Positions 10,070 to 19,932 of a stretch of DNA of 64,000 nucleotides are shown in pieces. Where the stretch lies: NCBI RefSeq assembly GCF_016545825.1, contig NC_052616.1:42701529-42765528 (forward strand), written 5' to 3'. Origin of the DNA: Eucalyptus grandis (lineage: Eukaryota; Streptophyta; Magnoliopsida; Myrtales; Myrtaceae). The stretch's first letter is position 1, and each line of letters starts with the position of its first letter. The notes beneath the pieces were generated by a model. The model did not search any database. It had not been told where the DNA came from and saw only the letters and a program-made list of their open reading frames with translations. Made by a program: the position numbers and the translations under genes.

Positions 10070-12067
10070 TGTGCCATCTTGTTTTTGCAAGCTATGAGTT
10101 TTGATCGGAGTGCAGTAGATAAGACTCGTAAGTAGTATTGTATCATATACTATCTAGCTTGTCTGTTTAAAAGTGTGGGCGTGATTTTCAGTTATGAAAA
10201 AAGGTAGGTCTACTTTTCTATCCCATAGTTTTATTGTTTGGGGATTTTTCTTTATGCTTCCACATGTGCTTAATAAAATGAACAGGGACGGCGATACATA
10301 GTCCTGGGATATCGCGTTTCAAAATCGACCAAAGGTAAGGGATGTGCACGTGCCTGAGGATCGGGGCGTGACACCAGCAACAGCATCGGCACCACTAGCA
10401 GTGCACCAGTGGCACCTTCGACCCCTCTTCTTCCTCCTTCTCCTCCCCCCTTGCTTCCTATTCTTCCTGCCACTTCTTGCTTGAGCAACAATCTCAATCT
10501 TTCCTCGCTCACCTGGTCGAGCAACTATAATGGTGAAAAAGCGGCGGTGGCTAAGCGATGGCGGGCGAACGATGGTGTCCGAGTGGCGAGCGGCAGAAAC
10601 CCTAATTTCAATTCCCATGAGCTATATAGCGTCATTTCTGTGAGGATGTTCACGTATAACGGCAAAACGACGTCGTTTTAGAGCCACCACGACTTTTTTT
10701 TTAAAAAAATATAAAGGTCACGTAATTAATCTGGACGAAATCTCTTGCTGGTGGTACCAAAGTGATCATTTTTTTTTTTATGATTTGGCATTTAAGTGAT
10801 CTGACGGAAACTTTTGGCGCTAAAGTGAGCACCGTATACAACTTATGGCACCGATAATATACTTCTCCCCGCGTTAGGGACTTGCAGAAATGGTATAGAC
10901 ATTTTCTTCGATGAAATTGGACATCAAATTTGGAGAATTTGTAAAGAAATTGAAGCTTAAAACCTAGGAAATGCATATGTCATTTTGGGGGCTGCATTTT
11001 TGGCTTAAATTTGGACAAATTGGTGGAAATTATGTTGGAAAGTATTTGAGGACATGCATTTAATTAAGTGGATTGGGTTTGTTGATTCTTCCCCCAGCCG
11101 TGGCTTCTTCAACAAGCCTTGACCAGCTGCTCTTGCTTTTCTTCATTTTCTTTGGAATTCTGCCCCTTTCACCGACGGAGCCTCTCTGCCATTTCCACCG
11201 AAACAACTTCAATTCCTTTCCATCCCTGCAGCTGCCACTCATTCGCAACCCCACGCCCACAAAGTTCTCCCCCGAAGCCACCGTTTGATCTCTGCCCCCT
11301 CTCACGCGGCTAGCTCGCCCCTACTCCACCATCTATTGTTTTCCTTGGTCAACTTCAGCAAAATTCTTCAAGTGAAGTCCCAGGTGTTGACCGAAGCTGC
11401 TGCCCATTCAGCCCATCTCCACGTTTGCTCTCTCTCTCCATTGCTCCTGCCGCTCCATTTCCACTTGTCTCCGTCCAGCTGCGAGGAGTCGAAGCCACCG
11501 AATAGCTGCTGTCCATCCTCATCCCACGCTAGCCCATGTTCCAGTCAACGATGCCATCCCCTCAATCGGTTTGTTGACCGAACCAGCTCACGTAGTCGCC
11601 GATCCATCCAGCGTCTCGGCCTAAAACCCACCAGCAACCCACTTGCTTGTGAGCTCATCAACTCTAGAAGCGCAAGCTTCAGCCCAAGACCCCAGCAGAG
11701 GCCCACGAAATTTTCTTGTTTAGCCCACACAATTTCGGCTCAACCCATCCTTGCTAGGCCCAGCTCGCAAATTCCAGCCCAGTCCAGCGAAGCCCAGCAG
11801 CTCACATTTCCAAGCCCGCGCCATTTGATGTGGCATCCTAGAATTTCATGACAACCTCTAGATGTGCTATAAACCATGAATAGGTGATGGAAGCACCATC
11901 ATATTATATTGTAGCCATTAGACCCATGATTTGCAATAAGATTAACGCCGAACTTTTAATGGATAATAAATTGATAGGAAAATTCTATTCTTGGCCATGT
12001 ATTTTATAGGTTGGAATTTATTGATTTATGTTGCAAGTTTTATGGCCCTAGAAATTTCAATTAGGTA

Positions 12068-12077
12068 TTTATATAAG
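12068..12077 (+). promoter_or_regulatory. TATA-like box of LTR A
   Basis: TTTATATAAG, conserved in the 3' LTR at 20171-20180, about 240 bases from the LTR start, as expected for a U3 promoter. Confidence 0.5.
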
Positions 12078-12312
12078 TGGGGATTTAGAATAGATTATTA
12101 AAAGAAGGAGTGGGTCGAAATTTTAAGCCTAAAAGCTAGCCCCACCGTTCGGCCACTAAGGCCTAGCCCGCGAAGCCCAAAGGGAGGGGCCTGCCGTCGA
12201 TCGAAGGGGGAGAGGCCTGGCCCAAGGATGGCCCATCAACCTGCATGCCAATCCCCAAATGGCGAGAGAAGCTTGCCAAGTGTTAGTCCATTGTAGCCAA
12301 GTGTAAGATGCT

Positions 12313-12570
12313 ATGCAAAATCAAATGATTGCTAATGATGAAGAGGAAAGAAAAGAGGAAGGGCGGATTGATGAAGGGAGTTTTCGACCGAGAGAAAGAC
12401 AGAGAGAGAGAGAGAGAGCTGTCGTACGGGAGAAGGAGAGAAAGAAAGAAAGAGAGGAAGAGAGAAAGAAGGAGGCCCGTTGCTGCCGTGCGTGCCACCT
12501 AGTCCCGCCGTTGAGCCGCCTTGCCCCATCGTGTCCTTGCTGTGTTTTTGCTTGGATTAGAGGCAAGTAG
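12313..12570 (+). other. GA-rich leader of LTR A with a possible GC-AG splice donor
   Basis: An Arg/Glu-rich ORF (from ATG 12313) results from GA-rich sequence. Its last codons coincide with AGAG|GCAAGTAG, the consensus form of a rare GC donor, at 12562/12563. The matching acceptor would be 14398, giving an 1836-base intron. The deletion in the 3' LTR removes this donor. Confidence 0.35.
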
Positions 12571-13639
12571 AGTTCATTGATCTACCCTTTGCTTGCTATG
12601 GTTGTGATGTTGAATACTGGAAATGCTTGAGCTGTGATGTTGAATGCTGGAAACCCGAATGAATGGTGGTATTGTTCCAAGTGAGTTGTTGCATGTAGAA
12701 ACAGTCCGACCTTTGATGATTTCGTGAGTTGCATGCAAAGTTCTAGTTGGAATCTAACTTCGACTTTTGTATGAAAGTTGTAGAGGACTTCTTGGAGAGT
12801 AACATATCAAAATTTTAGAGGAAATAAACAAGTATAGGTCGGTGAAACCATTTTTCTTTGAAGAAAGTGAATATGGAAACCGTTATGTTGATCTATTGTG
12901 ATTCTATGAATTTTGTGAAATTATTAAGTCCGAATTTGATTTTGTGTTCTTGATAAGAGTTGTAGATGACATCTTGAGAAGTAACACACTAAAATTTGAG
13001 AATAAAAGGACAATTATTGATCGAGGAAAATGATTTCCTTTGAAGAGGATGAATCTAGACGGTGAACCGAGAGTTAGGGAGAGTTATAAAAATTATAAAT
13101 TTTAATCCATAAGGAATTAGACTTCAATTTCTTCATGGGAATTTTACCTCTAGATCTCATCTATAACATATTAAAATCTCATAATTTTCGAAGTTCATTT
13201 ATGGGCTTAATCGAAATTATTTCCGAAACTGTGCAAAAAGTGGCGTTGGAAATTCTTTTGCTGTGATGTATGGATCTATGTGATTGATGTGAAACTTTCT
13301 TGACATGGTGTTCTTCACAAAATATCTTCCTCTGGATCTTGTTTACATCATGTTAAATTTTCAGAATTCATTGAGATTGTTTACTAATTTTTCAAGAATT
13401 TTTACTAAAGAGGTGTATTCTGTTTTACCCAAAAATTGGTTTTATTTTCAAAAACCAATGAATTTCTTTATGAAATGTGATATCATGGGTGTTATGTGTA
13501 CTGCATATATGATGACATTTGGCATATCATATGGCATCAAAAAGCTGGTTTAGAACTTTGATATTGTTGCATTAAATGCCATATTGAAAATGAGACATAT
13601 ATGTGGTTATATATTGTGATAATAATGATAACATCGAAG

Positions 13640-13900
13640 GTGTGAGCCGACGATGCCCCAGGAGTGTCGGGATGCCCGAAGGTTTGTGCCAGAGGATCCT
13701 CGGGAGTTTCGAGATGCCCGGTGGTATACGGTACGAAATTCCAAGGGGAATGCCTGGTGGTATGGCGGTACGTAATTCCGAAAGCCCTAGAGGTTTGTGC
13801 CGGGGGATTCATCCTGATGATAGTTGAGGTGCGAGATGCCCGAAGGTTTGGGCTGGATGCCCGGAGGTTTGTGCCGAAGGTTCCCCGCGATGCCAGGTTG
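13640..13900 (+). repeat. Minisatellite in 5' LTR A intron
   Basis: Units with 'gatgcccgaaggtttgtgcc' and 'ggtatggcggtacgtaattcc' repeat imperfectly. In the 3' LTR the array has collapsed to one unit near 20545-20610. Confidence 0.75.
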
Positions 13901-14357
13901 GGTGCGAGCGATAAATGAGGGATGCAAACATTGGTCCGTGGAAGGAAAATGATGAGATCCTTGTGAAAGATAAAAATTGAAATTGAATCATGTGTATGGG
14001 TGTATGCATGTGGCATGATACATGATCTGCTTATGAAAGTAAATTGATGCTATTTGACATTGAGAATGCGATCATGAAGGCTTGAATGGATCTCATGGGG
14101 ATGTATACATGATTGTATGGATGACATGAATCATGCGTATGTATGTGCATATGGCATGGAATGAACCTCATGGAAATACAAGTATGATTGCATGGTGGTA
14201 TATGCACGATGGCATGGTGAGATATGCATGACTGCGTAGTGATATATGCACGACCGCATGGTGGTGTATGCTCGATAGCATGGATGATATGTGCTTTACT
14301 CGTGATATCTTGATTGTCTTGCTTATTGCATTGTGTAGTTTGATAGATCTTTACTGC

Positions 14358-14398
14358 TGAGTGATTGTACTCACCCCTTTTGGGGACTAACATTTCAG
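14358..14398 (+). promoter_or_regulatory. Hairpin pair and 3' splice site of LTR A
   Basis: TGAGT-gattgt-ACTCA (14358-14373) is directly followed by CCCC-tttt-GGGG (14374-14385), then ACTAACATTTCAG. The ACTAAC looks like a branch point 6-8 bases before the acceptor, unusually close. Confidence 0.6.
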
Positions 14399-14406
14399 AT
14401 TGAGAG

Positions 14407-14658
14407 ATGCCTCTATCACCTGTCACGCGTGGTACATTTTATAGATTACCATATGATGTTGAGGTCGAGTGCTTGGAGCACCCCTGCGTCGGTGTTCATG
14501 GTTTGGTGTTTATCTGCGTCCCTGTTTTGGTCATGTATGATGTAGGCTTACCTGATGGCCCCATAGTACATGAGTTTCTATCTGTCCATGTTCGTCGAAA
14601 TGGGAGGATGATGGGGATGTTGCCACTGCCCCCGGCCGATGCACCAGAATGGGCGTGA
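14407..14658 (+). CDS. LTR-borne small protein (family A), 83 aa, intact in the 5' LTR
   Basis: ATG lies eight bases after the predicted acceptor (ATTGAGAG spacer, also ATTGATAGC in LTR C and ATTAGACAAG in LTR A2). The product has T-F-Y near residue 10, a hydrophobic middle (G-L-V-F-I-C-V-P-V-L-V-M), D-V-G-L-P-D-G, then H-E-F and M-L-P-L-P-P near the end. The copy at 63856 shares T-F-Y, D-x-G-L-P-x-G, x-E-F and L-P-L-P-P with its very different remainder, which suggests selection on protein. It is sense to the element's pol. No recognised domain; not gag or pol. Confidence 0.6.
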   Translation: MPLSPVTRGTFYRLPYDVEVECLEHPCVGVHGLVFICVPVLVMYDVGLPDGPIVHEFLSVHVRRNGRMMGMLPLPPADAPEWA

Positions 14659-14827
14659 TAGGAGCGTGTGACTAGTGGAGGTTGATACTTTTTGGGATGG
14701 CCGACACTAGCTGATGGATAGATGTACATGTTTGATGTATAGTCGGGTTCTTTTTGGGTTTAGCCGAGCTTACTTAAAGTCTTGGCCATTTTGTTGTACC
14801 GACTTGTGAAATCCATTTTAGTATGTA

Positions 14828-14833
14828 AATAAA
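14828..14833 (+). terminator. AATAAA polyadenylation signal of LTR A
   Basis: AATAAA about 170 bases after the ORF stop; conserved at 21448 in the 3' LTR. LTR B2 has one at 10272. Confidence 0.5.
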
Positions 14834-15115
14834 AGTGGTTTGGCATTAGCTTTTATATATGTATGGGAAGTGTAGTTGGTGTGTATTGCATCGTATTATT
14901 TAGTCTGTGTACTGGTTAGGGAGATGATGAATATGCTTCCGTTATATGAACTGCGCTGGGACCGATCTAAAAGGTGTAAACCCCCAGGTTTCATGGACCC
15001 GCTGCAATTGAAATTGTATCAGAGTAACATGTTATTAGGACAAGTGATAGGTGAGTAACCTGTGGCGACCTTAGCGGATCGGGGGCCGTGTCGAGGGGTG
15101 CCACATCCCCCTTTT

Positions 15116-15127
15116 TGGTATCAGAGC
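15116..15127 (+). other. Primer-binding site of element A
   Basis: TGGTATCAGAGC, complementary to the 3' end of plant initiator tRNA-Met, ten bases after the LTR end. Confidence 0.9.
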
Positions 15128-15338
15128 AATGGTTATAGGTGGAGTGATAAGGAGCCTCATTTGGAAATTGAGGAATATGATGACAATGCACACCATAGGG
15201 TATTAACTGAAATAGTTGGTTAACTTTGAATAACGGGTGATGGGTATTCACTCGTAGATCCCTAGTAATTTATTATGAGTTGTCTTTAGGTGCTAGTAAC
15301 ATGTTTATGTTACTTATATAGTTGCAGTTACTTTTAAA

Positions 15339-16358
15339 TGGAGACATTGAGTCACAGATTATTCCTGAGGCAAATGCTTGGAAACTACAGGAAAGTCATG
15401 GTGCGAGCTAGAAGTGCTCATCCATCGAGGGTTGAAGCCTCTGCTGCAAGGGCTGAACCCCGAATGGAAGATATCCTGTAGGGATTGGCCAATATTGGAA
15501 ATCTAATGGCAAGACAAGCACAGCAACAACCTGGAGTGGAACGTCGTTCTCAAGGACTGTGGAGCGATTTCTGAAGCTGAAGCCACCTAAGTTTAGTGGA
15601 ATGGGAAGTCTTGAGGAGGCGAAACATTGGATTGATGGGATAGAACAGATTTTCCGGTTGTTGGACTGCAGTGATGCTGAGAAGATAGTTTTGGCAGAGT
15701 ACCAGTTGGAGGAAAATGCAAAGTTTTGGTGGAGAGCTTTAAGAGATACGATCTTTCCACCAAGTACTGATATAAATTGGGATGAATTTGTTAGAGATTT
15801 TTTCAATAGGAAGCATTTCTTTGATTGTGCCAAGGATAAGAAGATCACCGAATTTGTTCGGTTGGAACAAATGGAGCCGACAATCGGTATGAGGCAAAAT
15901 TTTCTGAATTGTCTAGGTATGCTCCCAGGTTGATTGAGGATCGTGAGGAAAAAGCTAAGAGATTCCTGAAAGGGTTGATGACTGATATTAGGAAACAACT
16001 GGTGCCTCTGGATATAAGAGATTATAATGAGATTTATGAAAGGGCACAGTTGGTGGAACAAGAACTGGTGAGAGAGCGATCAGAGTCTAAGAGGCAATTG
16101 ACCTTTAGTGATATTAGAAGGGGTAAGAGGCCCTATCCTGGTCAAGGTTAGACTTGGGATGTTAAGAAAAAGTGTAATTTTGAAAATTTTGGAAGAGCTA
16201 GGGATGGCCTGAATTTAGGGAAAGGACCCTATCAGCCTGATGTTTGTCGAAGGTGTGATGGGCATCATGGCCCAAGACCTTGCAATGGATGGCTGAAATG
16301 CCATGGCTGTGGACGAGTAGGTCACCTCAAGAGAGACTATCCACAAGAGAGGTTGTAG
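15339..16358 (+). pseudogene. gag of element A (broken)
   Basis: The start is probably near 15339 (M-E-T-L). An in-frame TAG lies at about 15478, a frameshift near 15555 and another near 15905. The capsid-like part (F-L-K-L-K-P-P-K-F-S-G-M ... W-I-D-G-I-E-Q-I) runs 15559-16150, with A-P-R-L-I-E-D. A zinc knuckle near 16297-16340 (C-H-G-C-G-R-V-G-H) has Tyr in place of its last Cys. Confidence 0.88.
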
Positions 16359-16419
16359 CTGAGTGTTGGCTCGGTGCGATAGGTACAACAAAGTGCTGTT
16401 AGACCAAACCTACCAAGGA

Positions 16420-18510
16420 ATCCTCAGAGGCCACCAGCACAAGGAAGGGTGTATGCGGTCACCCAAGAGGAAGCGGAAGCTTCCAAAAATGTTATAGCAG
16501 GTACGATTTTCATAAATGGCAAGAAGGTATATGCATTGTTTGACACGGGTGCTATGCATTCATTTATATCTGAATGATATAGGCAATTGAGTGAAATAGA
16601 AACTACACCTCTTGAGACGCCTCTTTGTGTTTCCACGCCTTTAAAGAATATGGTGTTATCTACGATGATGTGTGCAAAATGTAAGATAACTATAGAAGGA
16701 CGGGATATGGAAATAGACCTAGTTGTGATGGCTATGTATGACTTTGATGTTATCATAAGAATGGACTGGCTCCATAAGTATAGGGCTAAGGTGGACTGCT
16801 ATAGGAAAGTGATCCAGTTCATGTTACCTGATCAGTCTAGTTTCGAATCTTTTGGAGGTCAGACAAACCCCTCTATAGCCATTATCTCAATGGTAGAAGC
16901 TCGTGAACTACTTGACGAAGGATGTCAAGGATACCTAGCAGTGGTAAGAGATCTTGCTAAGGAAAATGCTAAAATTGATGAGATTCAAATAGTCAGGGAA
17001 TTTCAGGATGTGTTCCCTGAGGAGTTGCTTGGATTACCACCAGAACGAGAGATTGAGTTTGAGATTGAACTAATGCCTAGAACAGGACCAATATCGAAAG
17101 CCCCGTATAGAATGGCCTTGGTGGAGTTGAAGGAGTTGAAGGTGCAACTACAAGAGTTGCTTGATAAGGGATTTATTAGGCCAAGTGCTTCACCTTGGGG
17201 CACACCAATTCTATTTATGAAAAAGAAGGACGGGTTGATGCGTCTATGTATTGACTATAGACAGCTGAACCAAGTGACTATAAAGAATACGTATCCTTTG
17301 CCTAGAATTGATGACTTATTTGATCAATTGCAAGGAAGTTCAGTTTTTTTCTAAAATTGACTTAAGGTCAGGATACCATCAGTTAAGGATAAAGAAAGAG
17401 GACATTCCTAAGACTGTATTTAGGACTTGTTATGGACATTATGAGTTTCTAGTTATGCCTTTTGGATCAACGAATGCACCAGCCGCATTCATGGATTTAA
17501 TGAATAGGATATTTGAGCCTTATCTGGATCAGTTTGTAATTGTCTTCATCGATGATATCCTGATATATTCTAAAGGACCTGAAGAGCATGAACAACACTT
17601 GAGGATAGCATTACAAACATTAAGAGATCATGAGTTATACGCCAAATTCAGTAAGTGTGAATTCTGGCTAGATTAGATAATATTTTTAGGGCACGTGGTG
17701 TCAAGGAATGGAATTGCAGTAGACCCTGCAAAAGTTGAGATGGTAGTAAATTGGCCGAGACCAACAACGCCGACTAAGATACGGAGTTTCTTAGGGTTGG
17801 CTAGCTATTATAGGAGGTTTATAGAAGGATTTTCACACCTGGCAGGCCCTTTAATGAAATTGACCCGAAAGAATGTAAGATTTGAATGGAGCGGAGAATG
17901 TGAAAGAAGTTTTCAGGAATTTAAAAGAAAGTTGACTACAGCCCTAATTCTAACTATACCATCTAGACCTGATGGATTCACGGTGTATAGTGATGCTTCT
18001 CATAAAGGACTGGGATGTATTTTGATGCAGCATGGCAAGGTCATAGCCTATGCATCGAGGTAGTTGAAACCTCATGAGTTAAATTACCCAGCCCATGATT
18101 TAGAATTGGCAGCTATAGTATTTGCTTTGAAAATATGGAGACATTATCTGTATGGAGAGAAGTTTGAAATCTATACGGATCATAAGAGCTTGAAGTATTT
18201 GTTTTCGCAAAAAGAGTTGAACATGAGACAAAGAAGATGAATGAAATTATTAAAAGATTATGACTGTGAGATACGATACCATCTAGGAAAGGCAAATAAG
18301 GTGGTAGATGCCCTTAGTCGAAAGTCGGCTATGGACATGACTAGTCTAAGAATAACAGAGTGGAATCTGTTAAAGTCAATTGTGGATTCAGATTTTAAGT
18401 TGGAAATGGACCACCTTACTGGTATGGTCACTGCATTAAGGATTGAGCCCAAAGTTATTCAGAAAGTTAAGATTTTACAAAAGTCTGACCTGGAGATTTT
18501 GAAAATATGA
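16420..18510 (+). pseudogene. Protease, reverse transcriptase and RNase H of element A
   Basis: Aspartic protease D-T-G-A at 16542; the typical F-D-V-I-I-x-M-D-W-L follows at about 16745. Reverse transcriptase from about 17000 (L-C-I-D-Y-R-Q-L-N) to the catalytic F-I-D-D-I-L-I-Y at 17545, RNase H with V-Y-S-D-A-S near 17985 and T-D-H-K-S near 18175. Defects: TGA at 16576, a one-base frameshift near 17350, TAG at 17674, TAG at 18061, TGA at 18238, TGA at 18508. RT active-site aspartates remain, but the frame is not usable. Confidence 0.92.
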
Positions 18511-19887
18511 GATGCTGTGTCTTTAGAAAAAAGACCAGAGTTTCAAGTTTCGGAAGACGGAGTAGTAAGATGCCAAGGACGGCTCTGTGTTCCTGATAAT
18601 GAAGAAGTAAGAAGGGAGATCCTATCATAAGCGCATAAGAGTAATTATAGTATTCATCCGGGGAGTACAAAAATGTATAGAAATTTACGCTAGCAATTTT
18701 GGTGGAATGGCATGAAGAAGGATATAGCTAAGCATGTTTCTCAGTGTTTAACATGCCAGAAAGTGAAAACGGAAGATTGCAAACCCGCAGGACTATTAAG
18801 ACCATTGGACGTACCATAATGGAAATGGGAGCATGTGACGATAGACTTTGTGTAAGGACTACCAAGGACATCAAGTGGTCACAACTCTATTTGGATAATA
18901 GTAGATCGTTTGACTAAGTTTGCTCATTTCCTAGCGGTCCGCGTAGACTATTCGATGGATAAACTTGCTGAGATATATGTAAGCCAAGTGGTACGGTTAC
19001 ATGGTATTCCTGTAACGATCACATCGGATCGAGACTCTAGGTTTACTTCAAATTTTTGGCAAAGTCTCCAGAATGTTTTAGGGATGAAGCTTCAATTTAG
19101 TACTGCTTTTCATCCTCAAACAGATGGACAAACGAAAAGAGTGATCCAAACTTTGGAAGATATGCTGTGAGTATGTATTATTGATTTTAAGGGAAGTTGA
19201 GATGAAAAATTGCACTTGATAGAGTTCTCCTATAACAATAGTTTTCATAAAAGTATAGTTATGGCTCCGTTTGAAGCATTATATGGAAGAAGGTGCAGGA
19301 CCCCTATTTGTTGGAATGAAGTAGGTGAAAGGAAATTGACAGGACCTGAATTAGTACAAATTACTACTGAGGCTGTGGAGATAATAAGGAGAAGACTTAG
19401 GACAGCCCAGAGTAGGCAGAAAGACTACATAGATAAGCGTAGGAGACCTTTAGAATTTGATGTGGGAGATCATGTGTTACTTAAAGTATCCCTTATGAAA
19501 GGAATATCTCGATTTGGAATGAAGGGTAAGTTAAGCCCTAGATTTGTTGGATCTTTTTAGATACTTGAAAGAATAGGAGATGTAGCTTATCATTTGGTGC
19601 TGCCTTCTAAATTAGAAAATTTGCATGATGTACTCCATGTATCGATGCTGAGAAAGTATCAGTCGGATCCTGGTCACATACTCGATCATGAAGCTATCAA
19701 AGTGGATGAGAAAGTGAGGTACATTGAAGAGCCCGTGCAAGTATTGGATCGAAATGAGCAAATTCTTAGGACCAAGAAAATTCCATTGGTTAAGATATTA
19801 TGGCGATATCATGATGTGGAGGAAGCCACATGGGAGAGTGAAAATGAGACGAGGGAAAGGTACCCTCACTTGTTTCAAGAGACATAG
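18511..19887 (+). pseudogene. Integrase and C-terminal chromodomain of element A
   Basis: An H2C2 zinc domain (C-L-T-C near 18750), integrase core with I-D-F near 18840, T-S-D-R-D-S-R near 19020 and the H-P-Q-T-D-G-Q segment near 19110, where the expected catalytic Glu two residues on is Lys. Stops at about 18691, 18820, 18855, 19168 and 19557. A chromodomain closes the protein (L-V-K-I-L-W-R-Y-H ... A-T-W-E-S-E, about 19785-19850), placing the element in the chromovirus branch. Confidence 0.9.
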
Positions 19888-19918
19888 GAAATGTGTAATT
19901 TCGAGGACGAAATTCTCT

Positions 19919-19932
19919 AAGGAGGAGAGAAT
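19919..19932 (+). other. Polypurine tract of element A
   Basis: AAGGAGGAGAGAAT directly before the 3' LTR start TGTGGCATCC at 19933. Confidence 0.8.

Larger units (their letters stand above)
6786..10373 (+). mobile_element. Solo LTR B2 (gypsy family B), 3588 bp, best-preserved LTR-borne gene of its family
   Basis: Starts TGTGACATCTTG, ends GGGGCGTGACA, flanked by the exact 5-base duplication CCAGC (6781-6785, 10374-10378). Inside, in order: U3; CT-rich and GC-rich leader (7200-8010); donor CCG|GTGAGTAATC at 8011; AT-rich intron with minisatellite 8690-9110; microexon 9332-9349; a 123-base intron; acceptor TTATTTCAG at 9472; ORF from 9482 to 10069; AATAAA at 10272. It is inserted in the MULE-like element, so it is younger than B1 and the MULE. 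Confidence 0.9.
6390..10870. mobile_element. MULE-like non-autonomous DNA transposon with long TIRs, interrupted by solo LTR B2
   Basis: The left arm starts GGAGAAGTACACTATCAGC and its reverse complement is found at the right end (…TACTTCTCCCC at 10870). Arms stay similar for at least 150 bases, with 'cactttggtgccaaaagttt' and 'gatcacttaagtgccaa' in both, and weaker similarity further in ('aaaacgacgccgttt', 'gaaaccctaaat'). A perfect 10-base duplication GCGTTAGGGA flanks it (6380-6389 and 10871-10880), in the size range of Mutator-like elements. Without B2 it is about 0.9 kb with no transposase. Its centre has a (GA)n run at 6661-6722. Confidence 0.8.
11829..15105 (+). repeat. 5' LTR of element A (3277 bp), containing a gene-like unit
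   Basis: A TATA-like TTTATATAAG at 12068, a possible GC-type donor AGAG|GCAAGT at 12562, minisatellite 13640-13900, hairpin pair 14358-14385, acceptor at 14398, ORF 14407-14658, AATAAA at 14828, LTR end 15105. If transcription starts near 12100 and ends near 14850, the R region is about 2.7 kb and contains the intron and the ORF. Confidence 0.85.

Noticed and set aside
11285..11851. 188-aa plus-strand ORF
   Set aside because: It runs over the border of LTR B1 into element A and is low-complexity Ser/Pro-rich; compositional.
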